A stretch of 64,000 bases of DNA from Symbiodinium natans (GCA_905221605.1 CAJNDS010000191.1:677501-741500), one strand, 5' to 3'. Numbered from the stretch's first letter, positions 47,486-58,557 are shown. Numbers and translations are program-made. Notes: generated from the letters alone by a model not told the origin.

Positions 47486-48381
47486 GCATCCAAGTCGGTT
47501 TCCGCCAGTCCATCCTTCGGGTTTAGGGTTTAGGGGTTTAGGGTTGAGGGTCTTATTGGTCCCTTCTGACTTCTTTGTTGATGCTTTTTTGTTTTTTAAT
47601 CTTTATTGTTCCCTATCCCGACACTACAGCACGATGGCGACACCCTTTTGTATGTTACACCTAGTTGTCCTAAACCCTAAAAGCTCAGGGCCCATGGCAA
47701 TGGGTTCTAGAAGCCCTAATCCCTCAACCTTGAACGCTAAAGCCTCAACCCTCAATCCTCAACCCTCAAGCCTAAACCCTGGAGCCAACACCTTAAACCC
47801 TGAACCCTTTCTTGCTGCTGGATAGAGCCTCTGGGCCCCTGCCTACCTGACACTTGGGACGCGGGGTTTTGGGGGCTTGGGCGGTTTGGGTTTGTTCGTT
47901 GAGACAGCAACCCAGAAACGTAAAAAGCGAACAGAAACCACACGAGGGAAAAAGGGTGGCGCAAGAACGGCCCCAAAGTTCGGTTTTTGGGCTTCTGCTC
48001 CGACGGTGAACTCCTTTCGCCCTCAACCCCAAACAGCTTCGGCTTGCAGGCTCCTTCATTTTGGGTTTAGGGGTTAGGGAATTAGGGAGTTAGGAAGCGG
48101 GTACCTGAATATCCTCTGATATGGCCCTTGAAGGGGTTATAGAGGGTACCGACTTCATGATGTCCCTACTACGAACCAGTAGGGTTTGGGAGGTTTGGCC
48201 ACGCCCCCTTGTCCTGCAGGCAAGGAAGCCTCAGCGAAGCTTGCCGGAGTTGACTTTGGCTTGGCTGGGGGAGATCAGGGCTCAGCAGTTTAGGGTTTCG
48301 ATCTCACTTGCATCCGTTCTTAGAGCCAAAACTTAGACATTCTTCTCGCTACAACCAACTGATATTCAGAGATCTTGTCCA

Positions 48382-48490
48382 CATGGGGGGGGGGGGTGTG
48401 TGTGTTTCCGAAAATAGTGGTTCCCCGTTTATACCCCAAATAGACTAGAATGCCGTGAAAAAGATCCCTAAAAGAGTGCCCCTAACATAG
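48382..48490. repeat. CCGAA element, copy g (diverged)
   Basis: A G run, then TGTGTTTCCGAAAATAGTGG and, at the right, AAAAGAGTGCCCCTAACATA. The right inverted repeat is degraded. Confidence 0.45.
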
Positions 48491-48599
48491 CGTCAGGGTG
48501 CAGTAACGTCTCGCGCACCCGAACGGGCCTATGCTTTGAGGCAGTAGGGAGCACCCTGTAGGGTTCAGCCTCAACCTAGGGGCGTTTGAGGCCTGGTGT

Positions 48600-48640
48600 A
48601 AATATATATATATATGTATGTATATATATATATATAAGGG
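48600..48640. repeat. TA microsatellite
   Basis: AATATATATATATATGTATG then TATATATATATATATA, followed by an AAT-rich stretch to about 48690. Confidence 0.88.
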
Positions 48641-49028
48641 ATATATCTCATCATAATAATGAAAATAATAGCAATAACAAGAAGAAAATGCACTTACGCA
48701 TAACCATACAAGTACATCTATATGTGAAAACGGTTCTTGCGGCATCATATGTGCAACTACTGTTTTCATGCGGGTCATGACCGAACATAATAGAATTGAA
48801 TAGAATAGAACATATATTATGATATAATGTATACACGCAACCCTAAACCCTAAACCCTACATAGTGCCCCAAAGCCTGAGCCCTGAACCCTACATGGCAC
48901 AATTGGGATCTCGTAGACTCTTGGGAAGTCCTGAATTCACTGCATCCGGGCAACTCATCCCCGCTTGCCACCTGCAGAAAGTACAAGGCCATCAGAATGA
49001 AAGCGTACCTCAGAGACTTGGTAGCCCT

Positions 49029-49145
49029 AGGGTTTAGGGTTTAGGGTTTAGGGTTTAGGGTTTAGGGTTTAGGGTTTAGGGTTTAGGGTTTAGGGTTTAG
49101 GGTTTAAGGGTTTAGGGTTTAGGGTTTTGGGTTTAGGGTTTAGGG
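49029..49145. repeat. TTTAGGG array (about 16 copies)
   Basis: A long tract with single AAGGG and TTTTGGG variants. It ends 24 bp before the GGAGGTTCATGGG element. Confidence 0.95.
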
Positions 49146-49168
49146 ATATTCAGAAGCATAAGCGTACT

Positions 49169-49273
49169 TGGAGGTTCATGGGCAGTTATGAGTAGGGTTG
49201 CAAATGCCCTGAATGGGTTACAAGTACAACTACCATACGTATGAACCTACTTTTAACTACCCAGGAGCCTCTA
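49169..49273. repeat. GGAGGTTCATGGG element, copy b
   Basis: Left TTGGAGGTTCATGGGCAGTT, right TTTTAACTACCCAGGAGCCT. The centre GGGTTACAAGTACAACTACC corresponds to the palindromic core of copy a. Confidence 0.82.
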
Positions 49274-49278
49274 AGTAA

Positions 49279-49376
49279 CCGTATTACAATAAGAGTACCC
49301 TTTTTGGGGGGTTGCTTAGTGTTAAGGGAACCGAGAACCCCAAAAAGGGCCAAAGCGTACCTCTGGGCCACCAAGA
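49279..49376. repeat. GGGTACCCTTTTGGGG element, copy c
   Basis: Begins ACCGTATTACAATAAGAGTA and ends ACCTCTGGGCCACCAAGAA. It follows the previous element within about six bases. Confidence 0.82.
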
Positions 49377-49747
49377 AGACAAGGGCGTGCGGTCTAGGGC
49401 TTAGGGCAAAGGAGAAGACGGGCTCCAAACAGTAGTGGACAGCCGAAACCCTCTTCTGACCGGCTGTATGGGCCGTCGCGTCTCCTTCCTGGCCTTGGTT
49501 CCTTTTCAGACCACCTTTTTGGCAAGCCCGCGGCTGGGTAGTGATCTGTCCACCCCAACCCGCCCGCCCCCCCCCCCCCCCCCCCGACTTTTTTAGAAGA
49601 AGATCCCGTCTCCCTCCAACCTCCCGAATCCTTTTTTAAAAACAGGGGCCTCTAGAGGTAGAGGTGTGGGCTATGGGGTGCTCCTCATGCCGCTGCTCTG
49701 GCATTACATACTTCGGCTTCAGGAGCCCGTTCATTGGGGCTGATTGT

Positions 49748-49972
49748 TTTAGGGTTTAGGGCTTAGGGTTTAGGGTTTCGGGTTGAGGGTTTAGGGTTTT
49801 GGGTTTAGGATTTTAACTCGCTCAAAAGGGTTCGAGGGGCGAGGAAAGGTGGCCATCTGGAGCACCACACCTGAGTTGCGCGTTGGATGGCAAGGCGGCT
49901 GGAGCTGCTCAAGGGGTTTAGGGTTTAGGGTTTAGGGCTTAGGGTGTAGGGTTTAGGGTTTAGGGTTTAGGA
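49748..49972. repeat. Two TTTAGGG tracts separated by unique sequence
   Basis: Tracts at 49748-49811 and 49917-49972 with CTTAGGG, TTTCGGG and TGTAGGG variants, separated by about 100 bp of GC-rich unique sequence. Confidence 0.88.
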
Positions 49973-50138
49973 TACTGCGCGTTTCGCGGGTGAGGCTCGA
50001 ACGTTGGGATCCGTCACAGGACTAGCTTCCGACCAGGCGGCCCTCCGAACGCCTCAGCCTTCACATCCGAGGCACAGCTCTGCATCTTTGGCCCAGAGCT
50101 TCACGGCCACGCCGAACCTTGCTTGTCCAAGTTAGGGT

Positions 50139-50252
50139 TAACTAGTAATTGCTTGAGAACCCCCAAAAACTTAAAAACACTCTTCCGTATAAGGGTCATA
50201 AAGGGATAATTATTTCTTATTCTTTTGGGGTTCTTAAGCAAATAGTAGTTAA
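50139..50252. repeat. CTTAAGAACCCC element, copy b
   Basis: GTTAACTAGTAATTGCTTGA and GAACCCCCAAAA at the left; TCTTTTGGGGTTCTTAAGCA and AATAGTAGTTAAC at the right. The outermost GTTAACTA/TAGTTAAC extends the inverted repeat to about 30 bp. Confidence 0.88.
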
Positions 50253-50479
50253 CTTTGGGGATTGATTTCGGGATCAAACTACCCCCAAAACAGCTAAAGG
50301 TGAGGGCTCGAGCGTCTGGCCCTACACCCCTTAAGCCTAGAAGGCTGAATCGATTTTGCCAGGCGGCAAGAAACCTAGCGAATACGCAATTTCAGGTCGG
50401 ATGGCGATTCTTTGGGCCGGTGGGGTGTGGGCTGAAGCGTTGAGGTACAGGGTTTCGGGGGTTTAGGAGTCTATAGGGG

Positions 50480-50860
50480 CTTAGAGTGGGACCCTGAGGC
50501 ATCTGACCCGAGAACTTCACCTGAGGGCAGGCTTCTGTCTCCACCAGTTCTTGCACTTGCTTCGGGGCTGACAGAGCTTTTTCTCGAAGCAGGGGCTCCC
50601 CACCCAATGTTAACCTCACATCTATAAATGGGGTGGCAACTGTAATATTCGCCGGGCCAGAGGGGCTCAGCCGAAGACTACTTTCCATTACGGGAGGTTT
50701 TCGGGCCGATGTGTGCAAACAAGTCTATATAGGGGGGTCCTGTGAAAATAATAATGGGGTGACAACAGTAATATTTGGCCGGCCAGGAATCAGAAATTTT
50801 ACTTGCAGATCTCGTTTGAGATTGACCAAGCACAGCAGACCCTGACAGCTAACCGCCCCC
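50480..50860 (-). CDS. Weak candidate coding segment with internal repeat
   Basis: Two open stretches share a motif. One reads LQVKFLIPGRPNITVVTPLL (50.8-50.75 kb). The other has SGPANITVATPFIDVR and then GGEPLLREKALSAPKQVQEL, ending near QVKFSG. The shared part matches a 33-bp imperfect direct repeat (50627-50659 and 50752-50784). Either this is coding with internal repeats, or the repeats are element ends resembling 3' splice sites (ATTTATAG, TTTTCACAG). No family recognised. Confidence 0.22.
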
Positions 50861-51811
50861 AAGACCCCCAGAATCCGCATTATTGGCACCCACTCGTTTT
50901 GTCTACCCCTCCAAACCGCGGGGACCAAAACAAGTTTTCGGGGGGGGTTATTAAAGCGACGTTAACATTAAACAAAGTGAGCGCCGTTTATTCACAGCCT
51001 TGCAAGTTCTAAGAGGACGGGCGGTGAGGGGTGAGTTTGAGGTAGGAGGCTGCGCCCAAACCCAGAACTGCACACGCGGATCTCCCAACACCTCAATGAA
51101 CAGATCACGGCGCCGGCTAGGTTAGGGGGGGGGGGGTCGTGTCAAGGTACCACGGTCAGGCGGCTCGCCCCTCAATGGCCTCAGCAGCAAGCTGGGCTTT
51201 AGGCCTTCGGAACTGCGGCCGGGGGGCTGCGGAATCAGCGGATCCAGCTCTGCGTACGCCGCCAGCAGCCGCGAGTTCATCAGGGCCTGAAGCACTGAAG
51301 CCTAGACCTCTTCGGGTTCAGGGGGGTTATCAACCCCCAGGCCCGAAGACCCAAACCCCAAACTTTCCTGAAAGGCTTTGCCAACGCTCCAAGCACGGCA
51401 GCGGGTCCTTACACATGCCAGAGAAGATGGCCTGGCCTTGGTATTGTTAACGGAGATGTCGACATCGCGCCCACTGTATTCCAGCTTCCTGCAGTTGCGC
51501 GTAGAGCTCCCGACGCTTGCATTAGGGCGCCGGGGACACTATAGTCACTAGAACCTCCCGGGCCGCTGTGGGGTTCGCAATGGATATTTAGCGGCTGCTG
51601 CCCTGAAATATGAACAGCCTTTACCCAGCAGACGAGCGGCAATATGGGAACACGCGCGGACAAGATCGTGTTCCTTTGGTGCTGCAAGGCAGTGGCTGGG
51701 CGGGTTCCCAGGGCACAGTGATCAGGTCAATATCTACGTGTCCAGCATCAGACGCCTTTCAACTAACAAGCCACTGCGCCCCGGTGTACTGAAACAGGTC
51801 TAGGACATGGG

Positions 51812-52084
51812 TCAGTCACCCCAAGGTTTCTGAAGCTGTCGACCGTCGACCCTTTCGATGGTGATTCGTTGCTGTTGCGGCTTGAAGAACCCTGAGGCCG
51901 ATTTGGAAGATTTGGGTGTTTTGGGGGGTGCAGTGGCACAAAGTGGTCTCGCATTGCAAAACGAGAACATGCTCGTAATGGCTTTGTTGAGCTTCTGCAA
52001 AGGCAGCGACGGTAAGGCAAACTTTCTCAGTTGAATCACAACCAAGGCACTGGAACCGCGAATCGTGCACTTGAACTGCTGCAT
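51812..52084 (-). CDS. Weak candidate ORF (90 aa)
   Basis: Met at 52084 to the stop at 51812. The peptide begins MQQFKCTIRGSSALVVIQLR and contains LPSLPLQKLNKAITSMFSFC, then a basic, Pro/Ser-rich stretch and QQQRITIERVDGRQLQKPWG. Of the overlapping frames, this one has the most protein-like composition. No motif or family recognised; it could be one exon of a larger minus-strand gene. Confidence 0.28.
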   Translation of the reverse strand: MQQFKCTIRGSSALVVIQLRKFALPSLPLQKLNKAITSMFSFCNARPLCATAPPKTPKSSKSASGFFKPQQQRITIERVDGRQLQKPWGD

Positions 52085-52661
52085 TTAGCACCCAAGCCAC
52101 CCCTCCTACAGGAGGGATCCTGAACTGACCCTGATAAAGGGACCCATAAGCCAGGGCCCCCTGAATGAATCCCCTAACCCTAAACCCTAAACCCTAAACC
52201 CTAAACCCTGCTCTTCATGGCCAAGCGCTTGATCTTCACACCTTTCGTCGCCTCGAGCTGCTCCCTGCGCCAGCTATTGAGTTGACATGGGTTTTGGGTT
52301 TAGGGTTTAGGGTTTAGGGTTTAGGGTTTAGGGTTTAGGTTTCGGGCCCAGGGCCGCCAAGCGTCAGACCTAGGACCTGGGTGTAGGGTCTTGCCCCAAA
52401 AAGGACCTAGGATATGGGGGATCCTGAGCCTACTCAGAAACCCCAAGGCCTGCGAGTCGGAGGCTCCAAGGGGTTGAGGATGTCAAGTTGCAGGGTTTGG
52501 GCTGAGGGTCTTCAAGCCCCACAAATCCTGCCCCATTTTCGCCTCGGACGGAAGCCCAAATCCTCTTTGCTCGCACCCTTGTAAGGGCCCCAAAACCCCC
52601 CTCCGACACTCCCCTGTCTAAACCTGGCTCATGACGTGCTTGGTATGTGACGTATTGACTG

Positions 52662-52698
52662 TGGCTTTCCTTCGGCTGCGATGCGCACGCTACACCCC
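52662..52698. repeat. Dispersed 36-bp repeat, copy 2
   Basis: TGGCTTTCCTTCGGCTGCGA through CTACACCCC, the partner of 7407-7442. The two are 45 kb apart, in the same orientation. Confidence 0.8.
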
Positions 52699-53524
52699 AT
52701 GTTGGGCTCCAGGCCGCCGAGGCGGCGCGCGCAAGCGTTTACAACTACGTTCCAGCCCCCCCCCCGCCCCCCCCCCCCCCCGCGCCCCACTCTGCTAGCA
52801 GTAGCTACTCGCCGGCGGTCAAGCCCTAAAGTCCTACATGCCCTGTCTCGCAGGGACCCTTACATCCTATAAACCCTCCAAACCCTACAGGCACAACTCT
52901 TCCTCAGCCCTTCAACAGAACAACCCTAAACCCTAAACCCTAAACCCTAAGGGTCAAGGGAGGCCTCAACTTCATGAGGATTTTCTGGACATTGGTCTCA
53001 CGGTCTTGCGCATTGGCCTGAGGACGCAAGGAGGTCCGGGAGCTTAGTTTAAAGGGTGGGGCTTCAGGGGGTTTAGGGTTTAGGGTTTAGGGTTTAGGGT
53101 TTAGGGTTTAGGGTTTAGGGTTATTATGCAGCTTGCTTGAATCCAACTGCCGCTTCCGTAGTTGCGCGGAACGAAACACAGTAAGCCCCTAAGCCCTTAA
53201 GCCCCAAGCATCAAGACGGAACCAATCAGATAACCTCCTACAGCCAAGCGGCTCGGACAATCACCACGTCCAGATCGCAGCCTGGTTGGTAGCTGCGCTT
53301 CAAACCCAATGCCCCAAAAACACTTGGCCGGCCTCTTGTTCTACCGAGAGAACTGTGAGAACTACAGCTGCTCAACCAAATAACATGAAACTACCTTGAC
53401 ACCGCAGCCCCTGACGCTGGTAACCCTAACCCACCCTTCTCCGTCCTTTGGTGCCAAATCCGGTTCTCATGGAACCGAAGATCTCCACCGTCCTTGCATG
53501 CTCACTCGCGTGCATTTTTTAGTT

Positions 53525-53582
53525 TCGGGAACTTGGGGAACTTAGGGAACTCAGGGAACTTAGGAAACTTAGGGAATTTAGG
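53525..53582. repeat. GGGAACTTA minisatellite
   Basis: About six units of nine bases (GGGAACTTG, GGGAACTTA, GGGAACTCA, GGAAACTTA, GGGAATTTA). Confidence 0.85.
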
Positions 53583-53714
53583 CAGGCCTCTTCAAGTAGT
53601 TTTTTAGGGGTTAGGGGAAACTTCGGGCAAGCGAAATGGACTACGAGCCAAAGACCCTGAATTCACCACCAACGTCTGTAACCCGAACCCGAAACCCTAT
53701 GCCCAACACGAAAA

Positions 53715-53830
53715 GCAAAGGATCCTAATGGGAACCCCAAATAGGGAACCCCAAGAATACAGTAGGAATATAAGGGGAACATAAGGACCCTGGTAGGCAT
53801 ATTCCTACTCTATTCTTGGGGTTTCCTGTT
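53715..53830. repeat. Inverted-repeat element, single copy
   Basis: GGAACCCCAAGAATACAGTA and GGAATAT at the left pair with CATATTCCTACTCTATTCTT and GGGGTTTCC at the right, giving about 25-bp arms. The centre is AAGGGGAACATAAGGACC. Confidence 0.75.
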
Positions 53831-54162
53831 GCAAAGTCCCTTCACACACCGCGAAACCCACAAGCCAAGACAACGTCGGCCCAAGATTCCACTGCTGCTC
53901 GGGCTCCAGATCTCAGCTGCGCAACTCAACAGACTTGGGAAGGCTTAGCGCACGGGTGTCGGGTTTTGTTTTGCCATGCTTTGCCACCTAGCTGACCTTG
54001 CGGCCGGGTTTAGGGTTTGGGTTCAGGGTTTACCGGATTTTGATGGTTTCTGAATGGCTCCCGATGCGAGTATAGGGTATGGATTCTGACCCAGGGCATG
54101 TTGGGGTGGGATGGCCTGCTGCGAGCAAGATTTGAAGTGGCTGAGAGAGGGCTTCCACTCAG

Positions 54163-54273
54163 CTACTAGTTGCTTCAGAACCCCCCAAGAAGCAAAAAAA
54201 AAACTCTTCCTTACAAGGTTAATATGCGGATTATTGTGTTTTATTCTTTTGGGGTTCTTAGGCAAATAGTAGT
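54163..54273. repeat. CTTAAGAACCCC element, copy c
   Basis: CTACTAGTTGCTTCAGAACC at the left and TTTTGGGGTTCTTAGGCAAA and TAGTAG at the right. It shares CTCTTCCTTACAAGG / CTCTTCCGTATAAGG with copy b, so the interior is conserved too. Confidence 0.87.
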
Positions 54274-54790
54274 CAGATTGGAATTGGTTCCAGACCAGGC
54301 ACCCTCCTTGATTGTTGCCTCCAGGGCCGCCAGGCAGTCTTTCACCTGGACATATGGGGCTCGCACTTCAAGCCGCCAGCACCCATTTGCAAGCATGGCT
54401 TCGCGCAAGTTGACAGGAGCAGATTTGAAAGCTAAAAGCTAAACCCCAGTCTTGAACCCCAGCCCATGGCTTCAGCCCAGGTTTCCAAGGCCCCTTCGTA
54501 GCCCCGAGACCGCATCAGAGGACTCGGCCCTTGTCGCGATGCCTGCTTCTTATCCTCCGCTGAGATCATCAGCTTGTCCGCCTCGAGCGCGCGCTCCAGG
54601 CGGGCCTGGGAGGGCGAGCAGATCACTCGAAGGCTTCAGTCGCTCGCAAGCGGGCAAGCCACCAGGGAAAAGCCCATAGGCGCCTTGGGGGTGTAAGGTA
54701 TGAAGTTGGGAAGACCCCAAATATCATCGGACGCAGGCCTTGAGGCCACCACGCGACATCTGGGCACGCTCGTTCACATGCAGGGCTCAC

Positions 54791-55101
54791 AGGTCAAGCA
54801 GCCGGTGTAGGAAGGGGCCGGTAAAGGGTCTCTTCAGCAAGGGGCATACTCACAGGGGTTTCTCCCCCCTGATTCTATCCGTACCAGCGCTGGAAAGGCC
54901 AGGCCAGACCCCAACAGGCTACCGGCATCTGTGAACTGCCAAAGTATATGGGGGTTTCCGAAGTTCGGGTACCTATGGGGGGTCCTTTTTGAAAGGGAAT
55001 CCTACTATCGGGGGACCCCTGATTTCGTAAACCTTGTATGGCCCTTGCACCCAAGAGGCTGTCATTGCCTCTGCGTTGGGAATCTCTGCGAACGGCCTTA
55101 T
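54791..55101 (-). CDS. Partial multi-exon gene, element as intron
   Basis: Exons by eye: about 55101-55033 (reads PFAEIPNAEAMTASWVQGPYK), 54935-54885 (FTDAGSLLGSGLAFPAL) and 54831-54791 (RPFTGPFLHRLLDL, last codon split). Introns are 55032-54936 (97 nt, GT-AG) and 54884-54832 (53 nt, GT-AG). The first is a full CCGAA palindromic element. Both alternative frames of exon 1 hit stops, within the exon or just after the join, which supports this reading. I do not recognise the protein. Both ends are incomplete: no start codon, and the last exon ends at a GT-GAGC donor with no following exon found. Confidence 0.38.
54946..55035. repeat. CCGAA palindromic element, copy h (intron)
   Basis: TATGGGGGTTTCCGAAGTTC and GGGTACC at the left; GGGGACCCCTGATTTCGTAA and ACC at the right. 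On the minus strand GTTTACGAAATC is the 5' splice site and CCCCCATATACTTTGGCAG the 3' end. Confidence 0.8.
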
Positions 55102-55106
55102 GCAAG

Positions 55107-55440
55107 GAAGTTTAGGGTTTAGGGTTGAGGGTGGAGGGTTTAGGGTTTAGGGAGGCAGGCTGCGCTTACGCCATCCGCAGTATACCTCGTGCTTCCGGAC
55201 CCTGAAATGTAACGATAGGCTAAGGATCCACCCAACTCATCCATTCTGGGCTGATAGCTGCTCCTGCGAGCAGACCCAAAACCCTAAACCCTTTTCACCC
55301 TAAACCCTAGACCCTAACTAAGCCCTAAACCCTTGTTTTGAACGAGGTCTCTCTCAAGCCCTAAACCCTAAACCCTAAACCCTAAACCCTAACCCTAAAC
55401 CCTTTTGAACCCCAAACCCTAAACCCTGCACCCCCACACC
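55107..55440. repeat. Opposed TTTAGGG and CCCTAAA tracts
   Basis: TTTAGGG tracts at 55107-55152 and imperfect CCCTAAA tracts at 55270-55440 with CCCTTTT, CCCTAGA and CCCTAACC variants. Confidence 0.88.
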
Positions 55441-55784
55441 CTGTCGACCATGTCGCATGAGCTTCAGCATGGAGCGCATGGAGCCCCAATCTTCAGGAAG
55501 GCCTAAGAGCTGGTGATCTTGGAGGAGGTTGAGGGGTTTAGGGTTTAGGTTTTTTTGGCGCCCGCATAGGGGTTTAGGGTGTAGGGTTTAGGGTTTAGGG
55601 GTTTAGGGGTAGAGGGGTTGAGGATTTTTGTGCTTAGGGTGTCAGGGTGTCAGGGTGTTAGCAGGCTTTCAGCCCTTAACCCTCAGTAAAACCCTCGATT
55701 CGTTTGCATCCGGCGGTTCAGTCTCTCGCTCCCCTTAACTTGCTCGGCCTAACCCTTCAAGCGCTGAACTCCTACTCCCCTTCT

Positions 55785-55852
55785 AGGGTTTAGGGTTTAG
55801 GGTTTAGGGTTTAGGGTTTAGGGTTTAGGGTTTAGGGTTTAGGGTTTAGGGT
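55785..55852. repeat. TTTAGGG array
   Basis: About nine perfect copies. Confidence 0.95.
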
Positions 55853-56184
55853 TCCCCTACACCCTAACCCCCCTCATCCTGCAAGGATCTATAGCACAAT
55901 TATCTTCGGAGCGTGTTGCGGGTACGGCGTATGTCAGTCTTTCCGCACAACAATACCTTCTCAAACCACCAAGTCGTACAACGAGTCGAAGGACCCAGTC
56001 TGGGCCCTGGCGACGGGTTCAGGGTTCAGCGTTTTAGGGTCCAGATGTCTAGGATTCAGGGTCAAGAGGTTTGGGGTTTAGGGTTTAGGGTCAGCCCTGA
56101 TGGTAAGGAAAACTCCCCAGCCTTCGGCGCGCAACGCCTCGCCAGGATCCCTCTCCTCCTCGAGGGCCGCAGCAAACGCAGGGG

Positions 56185-56278
56185 AGGTTCAGGGTTTAGG
56201 GTTGAGGGTTGAGGTTTGAGGGTTGAGGGTTGAGGGTTTAGGGTTTAGGGTTTAGAGCTTAGGGCTTAGGGCTTAGGA
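56185..56278. repeat. TTGAGGG/TTTAGGG/CTTAGGG mixed array
   Basis: Blocks of TTGAGGG, then TTTAGGG, then CTTAGGG units follow one another, suggesting local expansion of each variant. Confidence 0.88.
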
Positions 56279-56456
56279 TCCCCCATCGGAGGAGGCGGGT
56301 CTTTCACCTCTAACCCCTCAAACCCTCCTTGAGCCTCCTGATATCCCGAACCACCAGGGATACATCTGAGGCGTAAGCCCATCTTTTGAGTGGGTGCTTT
56401 CAGAAAAATAAATGCTTGCTCCCTCTGCCTCTCTCTCTCTCTCGCTCTATCTTCAT

Positions 56457-56568
56457 CTTCTTCTTCTTCTTCTTCTTCTTCTTCTTCTTCTTCTTCTTCT
56501 TCTTCTTCTTCTTCTTCTTCTTCTTCTTCTTCTTCTTCTTCTTCTTCTTCTTCTTCTTCTTCTTCTTC
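56457..56568. repeat. TTC microsatellite
   Basis: About 37 TTC triplets, with CT dinucleotide runs on both sides (56432-56450, 56602-56620). Poly-Phe/Ser/Leu/Glu frames are repeat translations. Confidence 0.95.
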
Positions 56569-56680
56569 TGCAGGGCATGGGGGGGGTCCCCCGCGCACCA
56601 CTCTCTCTCTCTCTCTCTTTCTGCAAGCCTATAAACCCTAAATCCAAGAAGCCTTTGAAATCTGAAAGAAGCGGAGCCAC

Positions 56681-56795
56681 ATGGGGGCTTACGAAAACAA
56701 GGGAACCCTTAAATGCCTTAATATCGACTCCCCAATAGTAGGATCCCCGGATAATCAGGACCCCAAGAAGGTACCCCGAAATTCGGAAACCCCCA
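56681..56795. repeat. CCGAA palindromic element, copy i
   Basis: The best-preserved arms: ATGGGGGCTTACGAAAACAA and CCGAAATTCGGAAACCCCCA. CGGAG lies on both sides (about 56672 and 56799), a possible target duplication. Confidence 0.85.
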
Positions 56796-57165
56796 TATCG
56801 GAGTGCTGGGCCTCGTCCTGCGACTCCCTCTTCGGAGCACCTCGGTGGAGTTACACATGGCAGGTTCTTAGGGGCTCCGTGTTTGGGGGGGTTCCGATTC
56901 TGATACGGCGCTCTTCTACGCACATCTAGGGTACCCCAAGAGCTTAGGCACCGCAATTTCGAAGAACTGGACATTGGAATCATTCTTGCATGCTGGACCC
57001 TGCACACTGGGAGAAACCTTGTGTCTCGTCTTGGGATGTCATGTAGCCTCCAATCCAACAGTGCAAGCAGCCCTACAGTCTCTTTCGTCGCGTTTCTAGC
57101 TGGCCAGCCGATCTACACTCGGTTCTCCAAGCTGGGACCTCGCCGCCCGTCAACAGCAGCAAGAT

Positions 57166-57425
57166 ACATATACATTGATATACATATATACATATATACA
57201 TCTATACATATATACATATATATATATATATACATATACAAACATACACATATACACATATACACATATACACATATATACATATATACATATATACATA
57301 TACACATATACACATATACACATACACACATATACTCATATACATCTACATGTACATGTATATATTGCATATTACATGTTACATGTTGCATATTACACAT
57401 ACACATATTTATATATATATATATA
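57166..57425. repeat. TATACA minisatellite (about 260 bp)
   Basis: Hexamer variants TATACA, CATATA and CACATA, with a TACATGTTACATGTTGCATA segment near the end. Tyr/Ile/His-rich translations are not considered genes. Confidence 0.93.
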
Positions 57426-58557
57426 GTCAAGGTAAAGGGTCCTGAGGCTGTGGCTGGCAGAGGAGCCGGCCGAAGAGGCCGCAGAAGAGGCCGCTGACTC
57501 GGAGACGTCGCAGCTCAGGCGCTTGCTGTCTGCGCCTCACCCGGGCTCAAGGTCAGCTGCGTCACTCCGGCGCAAGGGAGAGAAGGAAGAGTTTGGGCAA
57601 TGGGGTTTGGGATCGGCTTCCCGGCCCTAATGTTTTGAATGCTGCGAACAAATCTCTGGGTCTTCAAAGAGATTGGAGGCCGGCAAGAAGCACGGGCGGG
57701 CTGCTTGCCGAACTGCATGAAAGCAAGGGTGCGCAAAAGGTTTGGGCAGGCTGTACGGGGTGCTCGAGTTCTATCGAGAAGCGCCGAATTAACGCCTGAC
57801 AATCGTTGTCCTGAGATTCATAACGCATTTTTCGTTAGGCAGTGTCACCAAAACTACAATTCCTCATCCAGATGCATCGAACGTTCCCAACAACACTAAA
57901 ATCACAAAAATTCTATTAAAAAGGACCCATGCCACGTCCTGAATCGGAATTCTGAAACCTTGTCGTCCTCACCCTTGCAACAGTTGACATGCCAATGCCG
58001 AAAGTCTGTTTGCCTTTAAGCCCCAATCCCTCTTCGGAGCCCGCAAACCCAAGTGGCAGTCCTCCCTCCCTCCGTCATGGTTCACACAGTAAACTTCCTT
58101 TTTCCTTCCTGTGGGATGATCCACCTTTTTTCCCTCACTCCGCTGCGTGGTCCGTCTCTATTGTGCAAGCTACCCTAAGGGTTCGTGGTCGACGGTTGCC
58201 ATGACTTTTCGCTGCCCTTCATGCTCATGACAGCTTCAACGAGTCATCAGGGCAGCTTCTATTTGCGACGCCAAGTGACCGTCCCATGTCGATGCCGTGT
58301 CCAACGAATCCTGAGAACCCGAACCGTGCAGCGAACCCTACACCCTGCAATGTAAACTCTAAACCCATTCTTGAACCTGTGCCACGCAACTGCCTGATCT
58401 GATCTGAAACAGGAATGAGTGAGCACCGCCGCTTGACGGCAGGATCACATCAAACCCGAAACCCTAAAGATAAACCCTGAACCCCCCTCCCCAACAAGAC
58501 CCCAAACCCCCAAAAAACACTCCCCAAAAGCCCCCAACAAACAACCCAATAAACCCT

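Larger units (their letters stand above)
37190..50100. other. No gene recognised
   Basis: About 13 kb of sparse sequence with telomere-like arrays, palindromic elements listed separately, and C, G and C/A homopolymer runs (39223-39240, 40461-40482, 43826-43850, 45025-45067, 49568-49585). The region 37.7-39.2 kb is free of repeats and has unremarkable composition; small exons could be hidden there, but none could be supported. Confidence 0.45.
50990..54780. other. Mostly no recognised gene
   Basis: Contains TTTAGGG/CCCTAAA arrays (52170-52209, 52296-52345, 52922-52952, 53067-53125), the second copy of the 36-bp dispersed repeat, a GGGAACTTA minisatellite, one inverted-repeat element and one weak minus-strand candidate. 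Confidence 0.45.

Noticed and set aside
56266..57058. Open frames with poly-Glu, poly-Arg, poly-Phe or poly-Ser
   Set aside because: Translations of the TTC microsatellite; no conserved flanking protein.
57021..57497. 158-codon Tyr/Ile/His-rich open frame
   Set aside because: It is the TATACA minisatellite read through; only the tail near 57440 looks mildly protein-like, in a different frame.
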